Origin: Bryum argenteum
Taxonomy: Eukaryota; Streptophyta; Bryopsida; Bryales; Bryaceae
Reading direction: 5' to 3'
Length of the DNA: 64,000 nt
NCBI GenBank assembly: GCA_037043015.1
Contig: CM073322.1
Coordinates: 18,797,601-18,861,600 of the forward strand
Shown: piece by piece, positions 26,701 through 39,964 of the stretch
Position numbering within the stretch: the first letter of the stretch is position 1
How the letters are laid out: each line of letters begins with the position of its first letter
Notes under the pieces: generated by a model
The model's input: the letters and a program-made list of their open reading frames with translations, nothing else
The model's database searches: none
What the model was told of the DNA's origin: nothing
Program-made: the position numbers and the translations under genes

Positions 26701-29700
26701 ATCCACTTTGATGTGGGTGATGACCAGATTACTTTGTCGGCAACTTTCAAGTATCAAGGGGGCGGCCTCAATGGACAATAGCTGCTGTATCAACTGCGCA
26801 GAAGCCAATCGAAACAAAAATGACTAATCAGAGGAACAAGATCACATATAATAAACTTGTTGACCAGAAAAATATCCTGTTCCACACAATAAAGTAAAAC
26901 TTAACAGCATCCGCTTCATCTGAATAACACAATTGTCATCGTAAGAAGCGATCTGGGTGAAAAATATACCTTACTAGGCTGATTCGAATCTCTATCTTTC
27001 GACGATCCGTTACTTAGTTTCTGTCGTTTAGTGTCGATTTGAGTACCGTCCTCGTGCGAGTCAGAAAGAGGCTCAAAGTAACTCAGAATTCGCAATGTAG
27101 CAAGTCTAAGAGCCTTGTCAGGAGACCCCAAATTCGCACTTGCAAGTGGAAGAACTTTCAGTACAGCAGCAGCGCTGAACTCAGCAGGATAATCTCTAAG
27201 TTGGCCTTCCGTATAAAAAGACCTGTGCAACACGCGGAGTAAAGCTATTAGTAAGTTCTCTTAGTATCCAGTCATGAACTCTTTCACACTCGTAAGTTCT
27301 GAAAAAATGACTCCCAGGATCACAGAGGGCAACCACTAGTAAAGAAAACAAAAACCGGCTCTGCTAGCATTCGTCACTCCATAAAGGGTTTGGAAGCTCG
27401 TCAATGCAACAATGGCAATGACCGTCAACCATCACTTCTATCACATTCTCTACAACAAAGTAAGTTAGAAGAGATTATCACCCGAAAGAAGCGTCCAAAT
27501 AATCAGCCACAGCTTTCAAGATAGGCCCTGATCCAATATGTCGGTTTGCAAAACCAAAGAAAGTAATTGCACACTCTTTCATTTTAGTCGGAGTAAGAGT
27601 CTGCTGCAAAACTTTTGTGTGCCCAGACAATGCTGCCCCAAGTAAAGTCTCATTCACTTTCTTCGCATCACCATCGGTCCCCGCAGAATCTTCGACTTCA
27701 GCTGCAAGAGCAATTCAAAGTAGTTAGCAATTTGCTTTACTTACACTGCGAACAGCGTAAGTCGGCATCCGAGTCCAAGCTGATTCCAAAGAGGTAAATG
27801 ATGAGCCTTTCTAGCAGACTAAAATGCTTCTGCACAACTACTATACATGCTGACTCACAGTTGCATAAGGATGGGCTATGACTTAAAACAATAAGTCGTC
27901 AATCAATTGTCCTAGTAAAGATCATTTAACCACTAGAACACAGAATATCAAACAAGAAGCAACCTTTATCATACGCCAAAATGTATTCTTCAAGAGCCAC
28001 TGCGAGCTCCCAAGCTCGTCCCGACTGGTCAGCATCGGACGACACAACGTGTGGAAAGCAATGCAGTGCCATCCAAAGAACAGCAGGCTCATGCTTTGAA
28101 AAACTTTCAGACTTTAATGTTTCTTTGTCCTTCCGCAGAGATGCTCTCAACCCAGCAGTTGATTCATCAATAAGCTTAACTATGAAAGTGATGATCTCTG
28201 AGCTATCAGGGACATGCTTTAGCAAGAACGCATTGGTTCCAGAGGGATCCATCTTCAGGCATAAATCTAGCACCAGAGGAAGCACTTCGGAGGTATTGTC
28301 TTTGATCGAGCCGCTGAGAGCCCTGGAAAACAGAACAGAATAATTATGGACTCAGAAGTACAGTAAGGGCAAAAAGCGACCTCAAAGCAGTTGTATCAGT
28401 GCAGGAAATTGTTTCAACGACCAATGAATCGTAATGGCTGGAGTATTGCGACAAACCTCAATAGAAACGGAACGAATGGCCGCACCAAGTCATAATCCTG
28501 CTCGATAACACCTCTTAAGAAGGGCAAAAGACTGAAAATCCCACTAAACACACCATGTCAACAGCTAATATTGGCATTGTAGCTTGATGGAGACTGACGA
28601 CCTAACGCATCCTTGACAAACATAATTTTAATCCAGGAAACTCTCTGTGCGATTGAGAAACTTTTAATACAGTTATGCTTCCTCCTCGTTACTCAAAATC
28701 CCTCAGATTCTAAATTTTCTTACTTGTCATCCCACAAGCATCAATAACACGTGCATAGAAAAAGCATACCTAGAACTCCTCTGACATGTGAAGGCCAAAG
28801 CCCAAGTTGGTGCGATCTTAGCTATAGTTGCTGGACCAAAACTTGCACCTGCCTGTCGCCCATGGCTCTTAATTAAAGCCAGCAGTAACCGCAAAATCTC
28901 AGAACAGAGTGCTCCAGCAGACTCTCCTCCTGTCTTAGCTTCTCTGTTCACTAAAAGATACTGCGGTTGCATAAATCGTGCGGCAATATCAAAAAGTGGC
29001 TTGTAATCTGCACATGAACAGAATTATATTTATCATTCTCCTACATTCACAGATGTACTCATGCCAATCAGCAACATAGATTGCTGGTAACCTCTTGCAT
29101 CTTATCACATTCCTTAGCTATCGATACCATGAGAAAATCAAAAGACTGATCTTGCTTGTCTGATTCGCATTCTACCTCGAAAGCAGAACTCTTGAACAAT
29201 GTTACAACTTATAGAAAATGGAATAACCTCCAAGGGCTATACTCACCTTTCACGCGAGTTCCTTTGCGATGCTCAATAACGCCACTAAGAAGAGAGAGAC
29301 ACGCAGCCAGGTGTAACTGCGCATCTTCCTTAAAATGTATACTCGTGTCGGGTGACTCGTGAGCACCATTGATACCAATTTTCTCAGCTTCGTCATAATG
29401 TGCATTCCCGTTCACTAAAACGGCTGAAGCTGGAGGAGACGCTTTTCGAGCGCTCTCATTGATTAATGAAAATTTCTCTAGTTCTTGCAGAACTTCTTCA
29501 ATAAGACAGGTCCAAAGCAGTTCTAGCTTTTCTCGCTTTACATCTTCGATTATTCGGCTCAAAGTTTCTGTCACTACTTTCAGAGCGATAGTCCTCCCCT
29601 CTGTAACCGACCACATCGTATTAGGTGTTACCTTATGACAATATATACCATGATGCAATGAGATGCGAAATGAAGCGGTTATGAAAAGGCGTCAGGACGC

Positions 29701-31647
29701 TAGGTTGCACATCCATGTCAATAAATACATAAACAAAGTCAGTAATCAACGAAAATCTCAGCAACTCATGCACGCAAAAGGTTAACTTCCGTTGCCTTGA
29801 TGCTAGCTTCTCACACACCTGAAGTTTTCTTGGTCACCCCAGAGAGTACAGAGCGATCGAGCAATAGTCTTAAGAGTGGCTCTGCACGAGAGTGCAAACC
29901 CGAAGAAGGACCTCTCAGCGTGTAACACAAAAGAGCAGCGCATCCTGACATCTTTTCTTCACCAGGATTTGCTTCGGCTTCAGCAATGATCTTACGGACT
30001 CCTGCAGTTTGTAAATGAAAAAGCTTAGCAAACTTCAGATAGCTACTTCAACCAAGAGATATATCAACACCAACTTAACCAGACGCTGTCGAATCCTTTG
30101 CAAATAAATCAGAATGACTTATCATAGATTCAAGCAACTAATCCTTGATGTTACAACTACATTCTTGACGCAATACCTTTGATCAACTGTTTCATAGAAG
30201 CATTTCTGAGCAAAAATGAAATGGCCTCTGCTGCAAACTCCTGTACGTAAGCTTTTGCATAATAACGTAGCCCTTTGGTCACCCTGTCACCAGCACCAAT
30301 ATGAGTCGGGTTAATGCGAGACAAAACAGCGAAGTCAACAAAAAATAGCATGTTGCCTCCTACGAGAATTTCTACTTACAACTTCCAAGTGCCGTTTAAG
30401 ACACAACTGTGAGGTTTTCGTATGAAGTCGAATAACACATTGAGCCAAGAGACTGCACTCACTTTAAAGAAAAGGGGATGTCGTTGGTGAGGAGCTTTTG
30501 CAAATACTTGATGACATAGGAAATTGATGTGAATACCTGTTTGATTGCAACCACAAGAATAGACTTAACATATATGCTGAACCAACAGATCGACTTTTCT
30601 CTAACCTTAGAACTCAGAAAGTACAGAACTAGTCCATAAAGGAGCTATATCATCTCTTGCGTCGAAACAGAGCGCTGAAAGCTTCAAATTTTCCAGACAA
30701 GGACCTCATATCCTAAGTAAGAACTTCCTCTCTAGCTATTCTATCGTTAAGGAACCCAAATACTGAAGCACACCTGCTCGATGAGATCAGGATCACGATC
30801 AGCCCCTTCTTTCAATACGCCTACGCATGCGTCCAAAAAGCGTGGGAAAAAACTGCACAGTTCAAATTTGTCTTACCCCGTCTCAGTTCACAAGTCAACT
30901 CTAAAAGCAAGCCAATGACTTGTGTTGAGTGTCGAATGCATCCGGCCTCAGATTACTTATTTAAACGCCAATACTCATGAAACCGATTGAACTTGCAAAG
31001 GCGCCTCTTAGCATGACAATTTCCTAACGAATTGCATGAAACACTGCTGAGATGATTGAAATGCACTTACGGCAAAAATTCGTCCCTCAAATCGCGGGAC
31101 AAAAGCGCTATTAAGCTGCCAAGACAAGCACGGACGAATCAAGTCAAAATAAGCTTCAGAGCAATTGCATTCTTTGATCATTTTCTGTTCCCGTTCAATG
31201 AAATGTTTGTGAGTTGAGCTCACCTCAGTATTGGTTCCAGTGAAAGAGCAGAACTTAGATGGAGGCGAGATAACAAGCAATCCATGACCGTTTCCTTGTG
31301 AAATAAAAGCTGCGGTAGTGTCTGCACCACCGGCAACAGCTGCTGATAGACATCGTTGAAATCCGCAGCACTGTTTAATTCCTGCGAAGCCCTAAACGTT
31401 AGCTTGAGCTCGAATTGAGTGTCGCAAATTGGCGCGATTAAACAATTGGAAAGTGACTACTCACCCTCCATTGCACTAGATTCTCGTGGAAGAAGGAGGA
31501 GCCAGCGGTAGGCTGAAATTTTACGGGGGCGAGGCTCCGGAACACATCAACGTCGACTTCTTCGACTCTGGTAGCGAAGTTTTTGAACACAAATCTCTTC
31601 GGCCCTGGGCCCTTGTTAAGACTTTTCAAAGGCCGATTGGTCGCCAT
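17731..31647 (-). CDS. UTP20: UTP20/DRIM, HEAT-repeat SSU processome component
   Basis: About 30 exons; I could fix exon 1 (31647-31465), exon 2 (31381-31224), large exons at about 25075-23990 and 21860-20017, and the last ending at 17731. The start is the ATG at 31647, giving MATNRPLKSLNK. Exons 1-2 read FATRVEEVDVDVF, SSFFHENLVQWR then ELN, matching the N terminus of eukaryotic UTP20. Around 30300-30170 is the conserved FAAEAISFLLRNAS. The 20-22 kb exon has MGEVAEEKNVEAIAVKMKET, typical of the family. The last exon has FVQVYNDVRQRVKDLREKRK and a Lys/Arg-rich tail, a probable nucleolar signal. UTP20 is a giant alpha-solenoid needed for U3-dependent 18S rRNA processing in the nucleolus. An acidic low-complexity loop (DDDDDDED) lies near 24510. 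No damage is apparent. Confidence 0.93.
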
Positions 31648-31765
31648 AGCTGCAGACGCAATTCGCTTCGCTACATCCTCATTCAATCTTTAGCTTCGGA
31701 AATCCCCGGCAGCACTGGAAGCTTAAACCCTGAGGCCCCGGACAGAGACAACGCAAGACCTTCTT

Positions 31766-31773
31766 AAACCCTA
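31766..31773. promoter_or_regulatory. Telo-box (AAACCCTA) upstream of UTP20
   Basis: AAACCCTAAA lies about 120 bases upstream of the UTP20 start codon, followed by a partial second copy (AAACCC, 31781). Telo-boxes are known in plant promoters of ribosomal-protein and ribosome-biogenesis genes, so it fits the gene's role. Function here is inferred from position. Confidence 0.55.
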
Positions 31774-32629
31774 AATCGTTAAACCCACGAGGAACAAAAT
31801 CTAGGTCGGGGCAGTAATCTGCCCGGCTGAAAAGGGCAGGTATATAAGTCAAACTTTTCTCTCGGTTCGAAATCGGCCCTTTTTATAACCCCTAAAGTGG
31901 ACCTGCCCCAAAACTGCTAGAAAGTCTTAAAATTGTCAAAATCTACCAATATTGATGAAACTTTTCAAATTTTGACGTATTTTCAAAATTGTGATCGTAA
32001 GTACTGGTACTTAATTCGTATGTATATGCCTATATCATATCTCATATTCATTTCCTTTACCAATTGTGCAATCAAAATATTCAAAGTTGGAGAAGAAGTT
32101 TTTCCCCTTGTTGTAAAAAGCGGTGACTACTTTTTAAGGGCCAAAAAAACCATTTCTAGTAGGATATCTGATGTGAGGCTCTACGAATTCCTGTTCCTAG
32201 GTGGGTTAGGAACATATCTATAGAATTTTTACCTTCCTAGGACCTATGACTCTCGAAGAAGTGCTTGAATGATCAATCACATGGAGGTGTATTAAAATTC
32301 AACTACAAAGGCTCATCTTTGACAATAAAAATGGCATGTGAAGAATGATTGGATCAAAAATCCGAACAATGAGATCATGTCTTGAAACCTCATTTACATT
32401 TACCAAAAAGAAAAACTCAAAAAATAAAATAAAAATAAAATCTCAATTTTTGGTGAATATTTGAAGTTTTTGTGATTTAATTGATTTTGGGCAGATTTAA
32501 GAATAGATGAGCATACACCGCAGATTGGGTAGTTTTTGGGTGATTTCAAGAAGTTTTTAAAGCTTCAATCCTGAATTTCTCCTAAAGTATGAGGAATTAT
32601 AAAGCACAAAGGACTTTTGGAAAAACTTG
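31774..32629. other. AT-rich intergenic DNA
   Basis: Nothing recognisable beyond the UTP20 upstream region. Open stretches near 31933-32223 look like chance. Confidence 0.5.
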
Positions 32630-32639
32630 AAAAAAATCT

Positions 32640-33625
32640 ACAAAAATTTTGATTTGACCTTTTTTGATGTCCGAGTCCGGAGGACACAAGTAAGGACTTG
32701 GCACGGGTGGGGACAATGGAACAAAGGAATGGAGGACATGCAACAAATCTTAAAAAACACCAGGAACCAAATAGACGGGAATAGGGGACATGCTACAAAT
32801 CTTAAAAAACACGAGGAACCAAAAAGACGGGAACGGAGGACATGCAACAAATCTTAAAAAACACCAGGAACCAAATAGACGGGAATAGGGGACATGCTAC
32901 AAATCTTAAAAAACACGAGGAACCAAAAAGACGGGAACGGAGGACATGCTATATATTTTCAACAATATGGAGAATTGGAAAGCAGTGAACTTGCACATTG
33001 ATTGCATATTCCATAATTTCAACACCATCAAAAACCTCCAACTTTGTAACTTTTTTTATTCCTAGGTCTGGATTTCTTACATGTTATATAAATTTTGATA
33101 TGACCTTTTTTAATATTCGTGTCCGGAGTAAGGACTTGACTGATAGGAACAAGGAATGAATGATGGAAATAGGGAACGAATGATGTAAACCAATAAGGTA
33201 AGCTCGGGGATGGAGAATTAGAAACAAAAGATGGTTTCCATGAATGAGAGTTTGGAGGTAGGGAATGAGTAAGAAAAAAGTTGGAGAATGGGGAACCATA
33301 ATAGAGGACGGGGAATTGGGAACAATAGAATGAGGGAATGGAGGACATGCTACTAATCTTAAAAAACACGAGGAACCAAAAAGACGGGAACAGAAGACAT
33401 GCTTCAAATCTTGAACAACATGGAGAACCGAGAAGCAAGAAAATTGCATATTGATTGCATATCCCATAATTTCAACATCACCATAAACCTCTAACTTCAT
33501 TTTATTTTTTTTATACCTAGGTCCGGATTTTTTATACATTTTATGAATTTCAATCTGACTTTTTTAATGTTCGTGTCCGGAGGACAGGGGTACCTAAGGA
33601 CTTGTCTTGAATTCTGGACAACACA
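32640..33625. repeat. Tandem repeat of about 450-bp units
   Basis: The phrase TTCGTGTCCGGAG, with flanking TTTTTTAAT and AAGGACTTG, recurs near 32665, 33115 and 33570. Each unit also shares CCATAATTTCAACA and CCTAGGTC. Unit 1 holds the 52-bp array listed separately; unit 2 keeps about two degenerate copies (33345-33425). Confidence 0.7.
32734..32948. repeat. 52-bp tandem repeat with 104-bp higher-order period
   Basis: GGACATG starts at 32734, 32786, 32838, 32890 and 32942, exactly 52 apart. Units 1 and 3 share one set of variants (GCAACAAATCT, CACCAGG, AATAGG), and units 2 and 4 another (GCTACAAATCT, CACGAGG, AACGGA). The array therefore grew by doubling a two-unit block. Confidence 0.9.
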
Positions 33626-36600
33626 TTTATAGAGAGATATTCCTTTCTATCTAGTTCTAGTTCTATGCACATGCACAATATGCACAAATAAACTTGACGT
33701 GTAAGGAATGCTTTACATGGGGTGTTTAGATGACCGAATTCATTTACATGAAACTATGCGGTAACTAAGGATCGCTTTACATGAGAAGTCAAGCCGAGCA
33801 TGAGGCCAAAAGGTGGTGAAATTTCTCTCATTGTGATTGATTTATTACTTGTTGTTCAAAATGAGTCATTCACATTGAGAGAATTTTTGCTCTTCATTTG
33901 CCTCAAGTACGGCATGACACCCCATTTGAAGTGTTCTCAAAACACAAGTTTTTCTACTCTAAAATGCGTACACCATTTTTTTCCTGTTCATGCTAGATGG
34001 TCACTTCGGAAATATTCTCGCATTGGTAATCACAACAAGGATATGCCATTCGCGCCAGTGTTAAGAGTTAATTGGCGGAAAGTATGATTGTTGCTCCAAG
34101 AAGCATTCTTGGTTAGGGAATGAAGGTGTATGTAGAATAGAAAATAGGCTTCAGAGAGTCTCGATACAAAAAAATTGAGCTTTGAAGTTGTCAATAGGGC
34201 CGAGGAAGGGTAAATACCCCTCTCATGTGATTGATTTATCTCTTGAGATTCAATAACTCAACCAATCACATGAGATTGATGAGATACTATGGTATGCAAT
34301 AATAACAATGTTCTTCCAATTATGTTGTGCAAATGGTTGATGCAAATTGACGTGTTGAGAGGGAAAAGAAAGGCATTTAAAAGGTTGAATACTCTTGGAC
34401 ACTTCTTTAAACATTCTTGACATCAATGTGGCCCTTACCAAAGCAAACTTTTTGTTTTTCTTTGTGCCCGTTGAGCTCCAAAGATTTGTTGTTGGTTATT
34501 GATGAGTCGGACACAATACATTGTGGATATAAGATTCATTACACACTCATTGATAACAATCAAAGCATGACAAATTGCTATTAGTTTATACTTTATACCT
34601 TACACAAACTTTAATAATTCATTACTCACTATCAATTTTTTTTTATAGATCTTACGTACTCAATTTGTGGCTTCAATTGTGGAACTTTCGTTGCTCTAGG
34701 GAGCAGCCAAATTTGTGTAGTCAAACCTCGCAATCCCAGAATTTGAAACCAATTTCCATATTAGAAGATTTAACTCAACTACATATTTTTTAAATTAAAG
34801 AGTTCATTTTAAGATCCTACACTTCGAAAATAAATTCCTTTGCTTTTCATACCAAATTATTTTAGTTTGTATGTTAAAATTTTGGAAAGCTTTGAGTCAC
34901 TCGAAAGGGCATGGACATGTAAGGGTTAAGGCATAATTTCTAAAAATCTACACAAAGCACACAATCAACGTATTTAGCGAACGGCGAGTTGGAGGTATTT
35001 CCTTCTAACTTTTTTTGACCAAATGTCAAATACTTTGAAGTCTACAAGTTGTGAAGCCCGGAAGAAAATTAGAACCTCTCTTTGTATCCTAATCTTAGCA
35101 AGATATAAAATTTAAATGTTCTTTCTACTTATAATCATTTTAAATAAATAAATAAAGATTTTAAAGGTTTTTGGATTTTTCATCTTTTCACAGTTTGGAT
35201 GTAAAAAAGTCTCTTCTTTGACCTTCCACTTTGTAAAATAAGGTTCCTTTCCAAATTCTACCATGATAATTTTATACACCTTGAAAGTTTCACATTGTTT
35301 TGAACCTAAAACTTTTTAAGTAGAAAAGTTGATGAAGGATCTCGAGACATGATTCTTGGTAGCATGCTTTGAACTAGCTACTCTACGTGAGAAATAAGAA
35401 AATTGCTCCAAATTTTGAGCTTACAAGGAAACTTTTCTTCCTTGAGCAATGTCCGACTGTCCACTTAGTAATACTAGGGGATAAGAGTTGACCTCCAGAA
35501 AGTAACAAGGGCCCTTCAGCAATGCCTTTGAAGGGTTCCTTTGAAGATGCTTTTAGGTTGCCAATTTTTTTTTGAGAGATTAATAACTTCTACAAGTTAT
35601 TTTTCATTTCTTTGGTGGCCTATGTTTACCCTTGGTGACACTTGGATGATAGTACTCGAAAAATTGGCTTGTTGGGAGGGGAAGAAGTTGTGAATAATTC
35701 TCGGAAGTCGTGAAAGGTGAAAACATATATAACAACCTATGTGTGTTCAACCAATAGTATAGTTACCTAAGGATCTCCGCCTTCAGCGTCTTGAACGTTG
35801 TAGAGTTAGTTACCTCAGTCTGACGGTAGCGGACAACCAGTGTGGGACGTTTGCTACGCATTTGCTGCTATCTGTCTCGTTGTTCATTCCTCTGTTAAGC
35901 ACATTCCTCTTGTAAGGTTGATTGCCGCCACGACGGTGTTGATCGCTCTTGCTTCTCGACACACATCATTCAGCTTCCTCCAGGTATGCACCCTTAAGTG
36001 TTGCTTTTCCGAGAATGACAAATGTGAAAATTTGTCTTGTCACATCCAACGACTGAACTGTATGGCTGCTCTCAATCAGCTCAAAACCATCCTTGTTCGT
36101 TCCTTATGCCTTCCTTGCAACCTATATCTTTGTTCATTTTTTCCCTTTTTCTCGCTCATGAACCACAATGAATTTTTTCGTCATGTGGAATCAATCCTAG
36201 AGGTGTTCTACTTGAAAAGCATACGATCACAAATCTAGATACAGTAACACCCGGGACTCTGATCGATGTGTCAAGTTTTGTTATTCCCAAAGACCCGCTT
36301 TACTCCTTCATTCACGTCCTCATTCCGTTGGTGACACGATTGTGGTTTGGGGAGGAGTGTAGTTAAGAAGTCGTGGCGATCCGCCTGATGTTTTTGGGAA
36401 TCTCTTTGTGTAAACCTTGCCTGTGAAAGCTGGTAGTAGATTTTGTTCCTTTTGTGCACAAGGTCACCTCCCAACTCATTAGAAATTCTTCGTATCCTGA
36501 AGCTTTTAGCTACTAGCGGAAAAAACTCAAAATGTTACAATCTCCTGCTTTCTTCGTAACAGCGTTATTGCACTTACAGGTCGCGGCTTGTAAGGAATAC

Positions 36601-38800
36601 AGAACTCGAATTGATCACAAGAGTACTATGGCGGCTCTCAGGGTAGTAAATGCTATTGGCATCATCTTGCTCGCCACACTCACGGTGTGTGCGGGGGGTC
36701 GACCGACAACGAAGGCGTTTGAAGCACCTGCCAAGCTGGCCGGGCAGTCTGTATGCGAGGCGATGGACATTGACATCCGGCAGGACGAGACCTCGGGAGT
36801 GGAAATTCCCACATTCACAGTCCAATAACAAACTTGTGCACAAATCCCCGTTGCACAATATCTAACGTAATAGTTAACTGCGGCCAATTCCACTCACCAA
36901 ATCTTGTGAACCCCAACAAGTTCAAGCGCTATGGTCCTGGGACGTGCATTTTCAACAACGGCGGCGTAGTTCCGAACGCTGGTATTGTCACCTTCCAGTA
37001 CAATGAGATCTGGAGGCAGAATTTGTCGTTACAATCTGCGACAGTCACATGCGTTTAGGGTTGAAGATGCTAGTGCTCATGTAATCATCGATCCCTACAA
37101 TGATCGATCTTCGGTCAATACACTTCTTTTTGTTTACCAATTGTTTACAAAAGAAATGGAATTATATATTTGATAGGATGACATGACGTTGTTTTTTATT
37201 TTTTGATTTATATATTATATATATGATTTAAAAAATATTAAGATTCAAAAATGGGGTAAGATCATAAGAACAAATGGCTTCGAGTGTCAGATGGTGAAGG
37301 AGAACAAAGCTGTGATGACACTTATTATCAAATGGAGAAAATGGATGGAGTGGTTGGTGCGGCCATTATTAAGCCTTGAATGCCCATGCTCTTTTGTATC
37401 ACTTTGTGATACAAAAGCCTCTTGAAGTACAATATTTGATCACTTTGTGCATTCGAGGTTTAAGGACCTTTAATTTAGAAAGTTACACTTATAGAGGAAG
37501 GCCCAATTATAGCGTCAAGACTGTAAGAACGAGAGTCTTTGAGTGCCAAATGGTTAAGGAAATCAAAGCTTGTGGAGACTTCCATCAGATGGAGAAAAAG
37601 GATGTAGTCTTTGAACTGGGCGTTATTAAGCTCAAATTCCCATGCTCTTTTGTATCACTCAAAAGCCTCTTGAAACACAATATTGGTCACTTTGTGCATT
37701 CCAAGGTTTAGGGCCAATAGAAAGTTACAAGAGATTGATGAAGGCCCTTGAGTTAGAAGAATTGCAGGCCAAGGTTAATATTTAAGTCACAAAGGGTTTT
37801 AGTTCATATGAGATGGACCTTTTGATAAGAATTCAAAGAGATTTTGATAATACTAACACACAACACAAAATCCTTTGCCACTCCTATATTTAATACAATC
37901 CACTGTGAAGAACATGGACCCTGCTAACTTGCTTATTCTTATAATAGCAAATTAGCTTCCAAGTATAATCTTTTCATAATTATCGATGTTTTCTGTAAAC
38001 ACGTGGCAATTGGATCTTTAATTCAAGAAATAGTTTTAAGCCATAGGTTTAAATTAAAAGTTATCAATTTTTTTCTTATAAACATGAAAGATGGATTTTT
38101 ATCTCAAGTGAATAGGTCATAATTCAAAAGCCATTGACGCTGGTGTCAATTGGACCTAACTTCACTCCAAGTACATAGTCATAGTACAAAAGTTATTGAT
38201 GAGCTTAATAAGGATAATGTTGTACAATCAGAGTATATCTCTTCACATGGTTGGCATCATGAAGTGAAGTTTATCTAATGACATGACTACAAGTGCCATT
38301 TTATATGTCATCGTCATATCAAAAGTGTGCTTAAATACCTAACTAAATGATGGACATGATCATGTTAATACTGCTTATTTAATTCTCCACAATGATTTTT
38401 TGCCTTAAATTGACTTAGAGCTTTTACATGGACTGGACTACTTATTTGAGGTCGTTCCAGAACTCTCAAAAATTAAATCCGTCGGTTATTCTCATGGTTT
38501 AAATCCGAAAACTAAAATCAAGGATTCTTGTCTTTTTTAACACAATCAATGCACAAGATACGGCAATTCTGGGAGGTTCCAGCGAAAAAAGAAATAACCC
38601 AGAGAATTCCAAGGATATAACAAGCAATTGTGGAACGTGCACAAATTAAAGCATCAAACCTTACTGGAGCAGCATGTCTTCTCAAACGGAGTTAGTATTG
38701 CATGACCGGAGAGTACTGATGTGAATAAAGAAAAATTTGATCATGGATACTTTCTCCAATTTACTGTGTTGGAGGCACATACTTATGTAGATACACTCAC
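33625..38800. repeat. Segmental duplication, copy A
   Basis: Matches 40560-49150 in the same order and orientation. Pairs include 33650/40595 (TATCTAGTTCTAGTTC), 34290/43512 (TATGCAATAATAACAATG), 34970/44575, 35980/45540, the TPD1-like gene 36628/46019, and 38400/48500 (GGACTGGACTACTTATTTGA). The gene parts are far more alike than the spacers. No gene besides the TPD1-like one is visible; 37.2-38.8 kb is AT-rich and empty. Confidence 0.8.
36628..37058 (+). pseudogene. TPD1-like secreted protein, copy A, one frame change
   Basis: The first frame opens with a good signal peptide (MAALRVVNAIGIILLATLTV) and runs through VCEAMDIDIRQDE and IPTFTV to a TAA at 36826-36828. The rest continues in another frame to 37058: CTNPRCTISN, VNCGQFHSPNLVNPNKFKRY, GTCIFNNGG, ATVTCV. 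Against copy B, one base is missing just before ATAACAAAC. All six cysteines of the TPD1 domain are present across the two frames. TPD1 is a small secreted ligand of the EMS1 receptor kinase in angiosperm anthers; the role in this plant is unknown. A 5' UTR intron is likely, from the CAG/GTATGC donor at about 35980 to the TTACAG acceptor near 36580. A sequencing error remains possible. Confidence 0.8.
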
Positions 38801-39470
38801 CACCAAAACTGACGGTGTCGATCGCCCATCATACTCGCAATCGTGCACCTCTCACTGTCGATAGCTTGCCCCACGTAGATGTGTCGCCAGTCGTAATAAC
38901 AATTATGTCCAACCACTGTCCTCACTTGCTATATATTTGCTTCTAATCTACGATGTCTGCAAGTCAAAACAGTCAAAACTGTCCTGCCAGATCGTCCCTG
39001 TCCGTCTATTTGAGTGCATGCACGTACATCATGTCTCTGTTTTGCTTTTTCTGACTCAGGAACAATCTGGAATCGTGTGTATCCGTCAAGGTGTTATAGC
39101 GCACGATTGGATCACGAATCAAGATGCTGTAGTGACAGGGACTCTGATCGATGAGTCAAATTTGCTTCTTCAGCGATTTCAACTTGTAAGTCTGAGTATC
39201 CGCCTCACTACTGATACTTAACAGTTACATTTAAGGGTCGGGGAGGGTATCATGGCGACCGTGTTATCTGATAGTTTCACGAATTCGAAACTTACCGTCG
39301 TGTGCGTTGAGAATGCTAACTTGACATCTTGTGTTTCTTTTCCTTGACATCGTTCTAATGCTTTGAAACAGGTTGCTCTTGTGGTTCGCTATATTGCACT
39401 TCCAGCTCCTGATGTGTGGGCTCCTTTGTCGTTGCAGTTCCAGGTCGCAGCAAGACTCGAATTGGTCACC
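38801..39470. other. Spacer with leader-like remnant
   Basis: Contains GGGACTCTGATCGATG near 39140, also present upstream of copy A at about 36250, so it derives from a TPD1-like gene leader. No coding region is supported. Confidence 0.4.
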
Positions 39471-39641
39471 ATGGAAGCCTTTACTTTTGGCGTCGTATTG
39501 CTTGCCGTCCTCGCGAGCTCTGTGGCTGGTAGACCGACACCGGAGGCACCCCGCAGAACGGCTGCGGACACTCCATGCGACCGGGCTGACATCGGATCAC
39601 ACAGGGTAACTAGATGCATGCGGAGCTCGCACATGTGGTAA
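39471..39641 (+). pseudogene. TPD1-like 5' fragment, copy C
   Basis: The same exon arrangement as copies A and B (acceptor CAG/GTCGCA, then ATG) encodes a clear signal peptide, MEAFTFGVVLLAVLASSVAG, then RPTPEAP and the first conserved cysteine block (TPCDRADIGSH). Homology stops there and the frame ends at 39641. The rest of the TPD1 domain is absent downstream on this strand. Two copies of TGTGGTAAGA(A/G)ATCTCCACATAAA follow at about 39634 and 39690, close to the break. Confidence 0.75.
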
Positions 39642-39964
39642 GAAATCTCCACATAAAAGATACGAGGGGAGTTTCTTACAGACTAGTGTGTGGTAAGAGA
39701 TCTCCACATAAACGATACGGACTCAAGTTCGCAAATGAGGATAGATTGAAGTAGTCGATCCGAAAAGCGAAGGCATTTAATACGTAGAAAAGACCACTTT
39801 CATGATTGTGCCTCAACCAGTTGAGCAGCAGGTTGCAAAGTGAAGGATACCCACTATTCGATGGTTGATTCACAACCATACAAAGCCATGTAACATTCCT
39901 ATGGCTCAGGTGATCTATACACGTTCCTAGCACCTGTAATCTCGATTTCAACTACATGTCACTT

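Noticed and set aside
17731-31647. RRP12-like protein
   Set aside because: The N terminus (VQWR then ELN), the C terminus (QVYNDVRQRVKDLREKRKR) and the overall size match UTP20.
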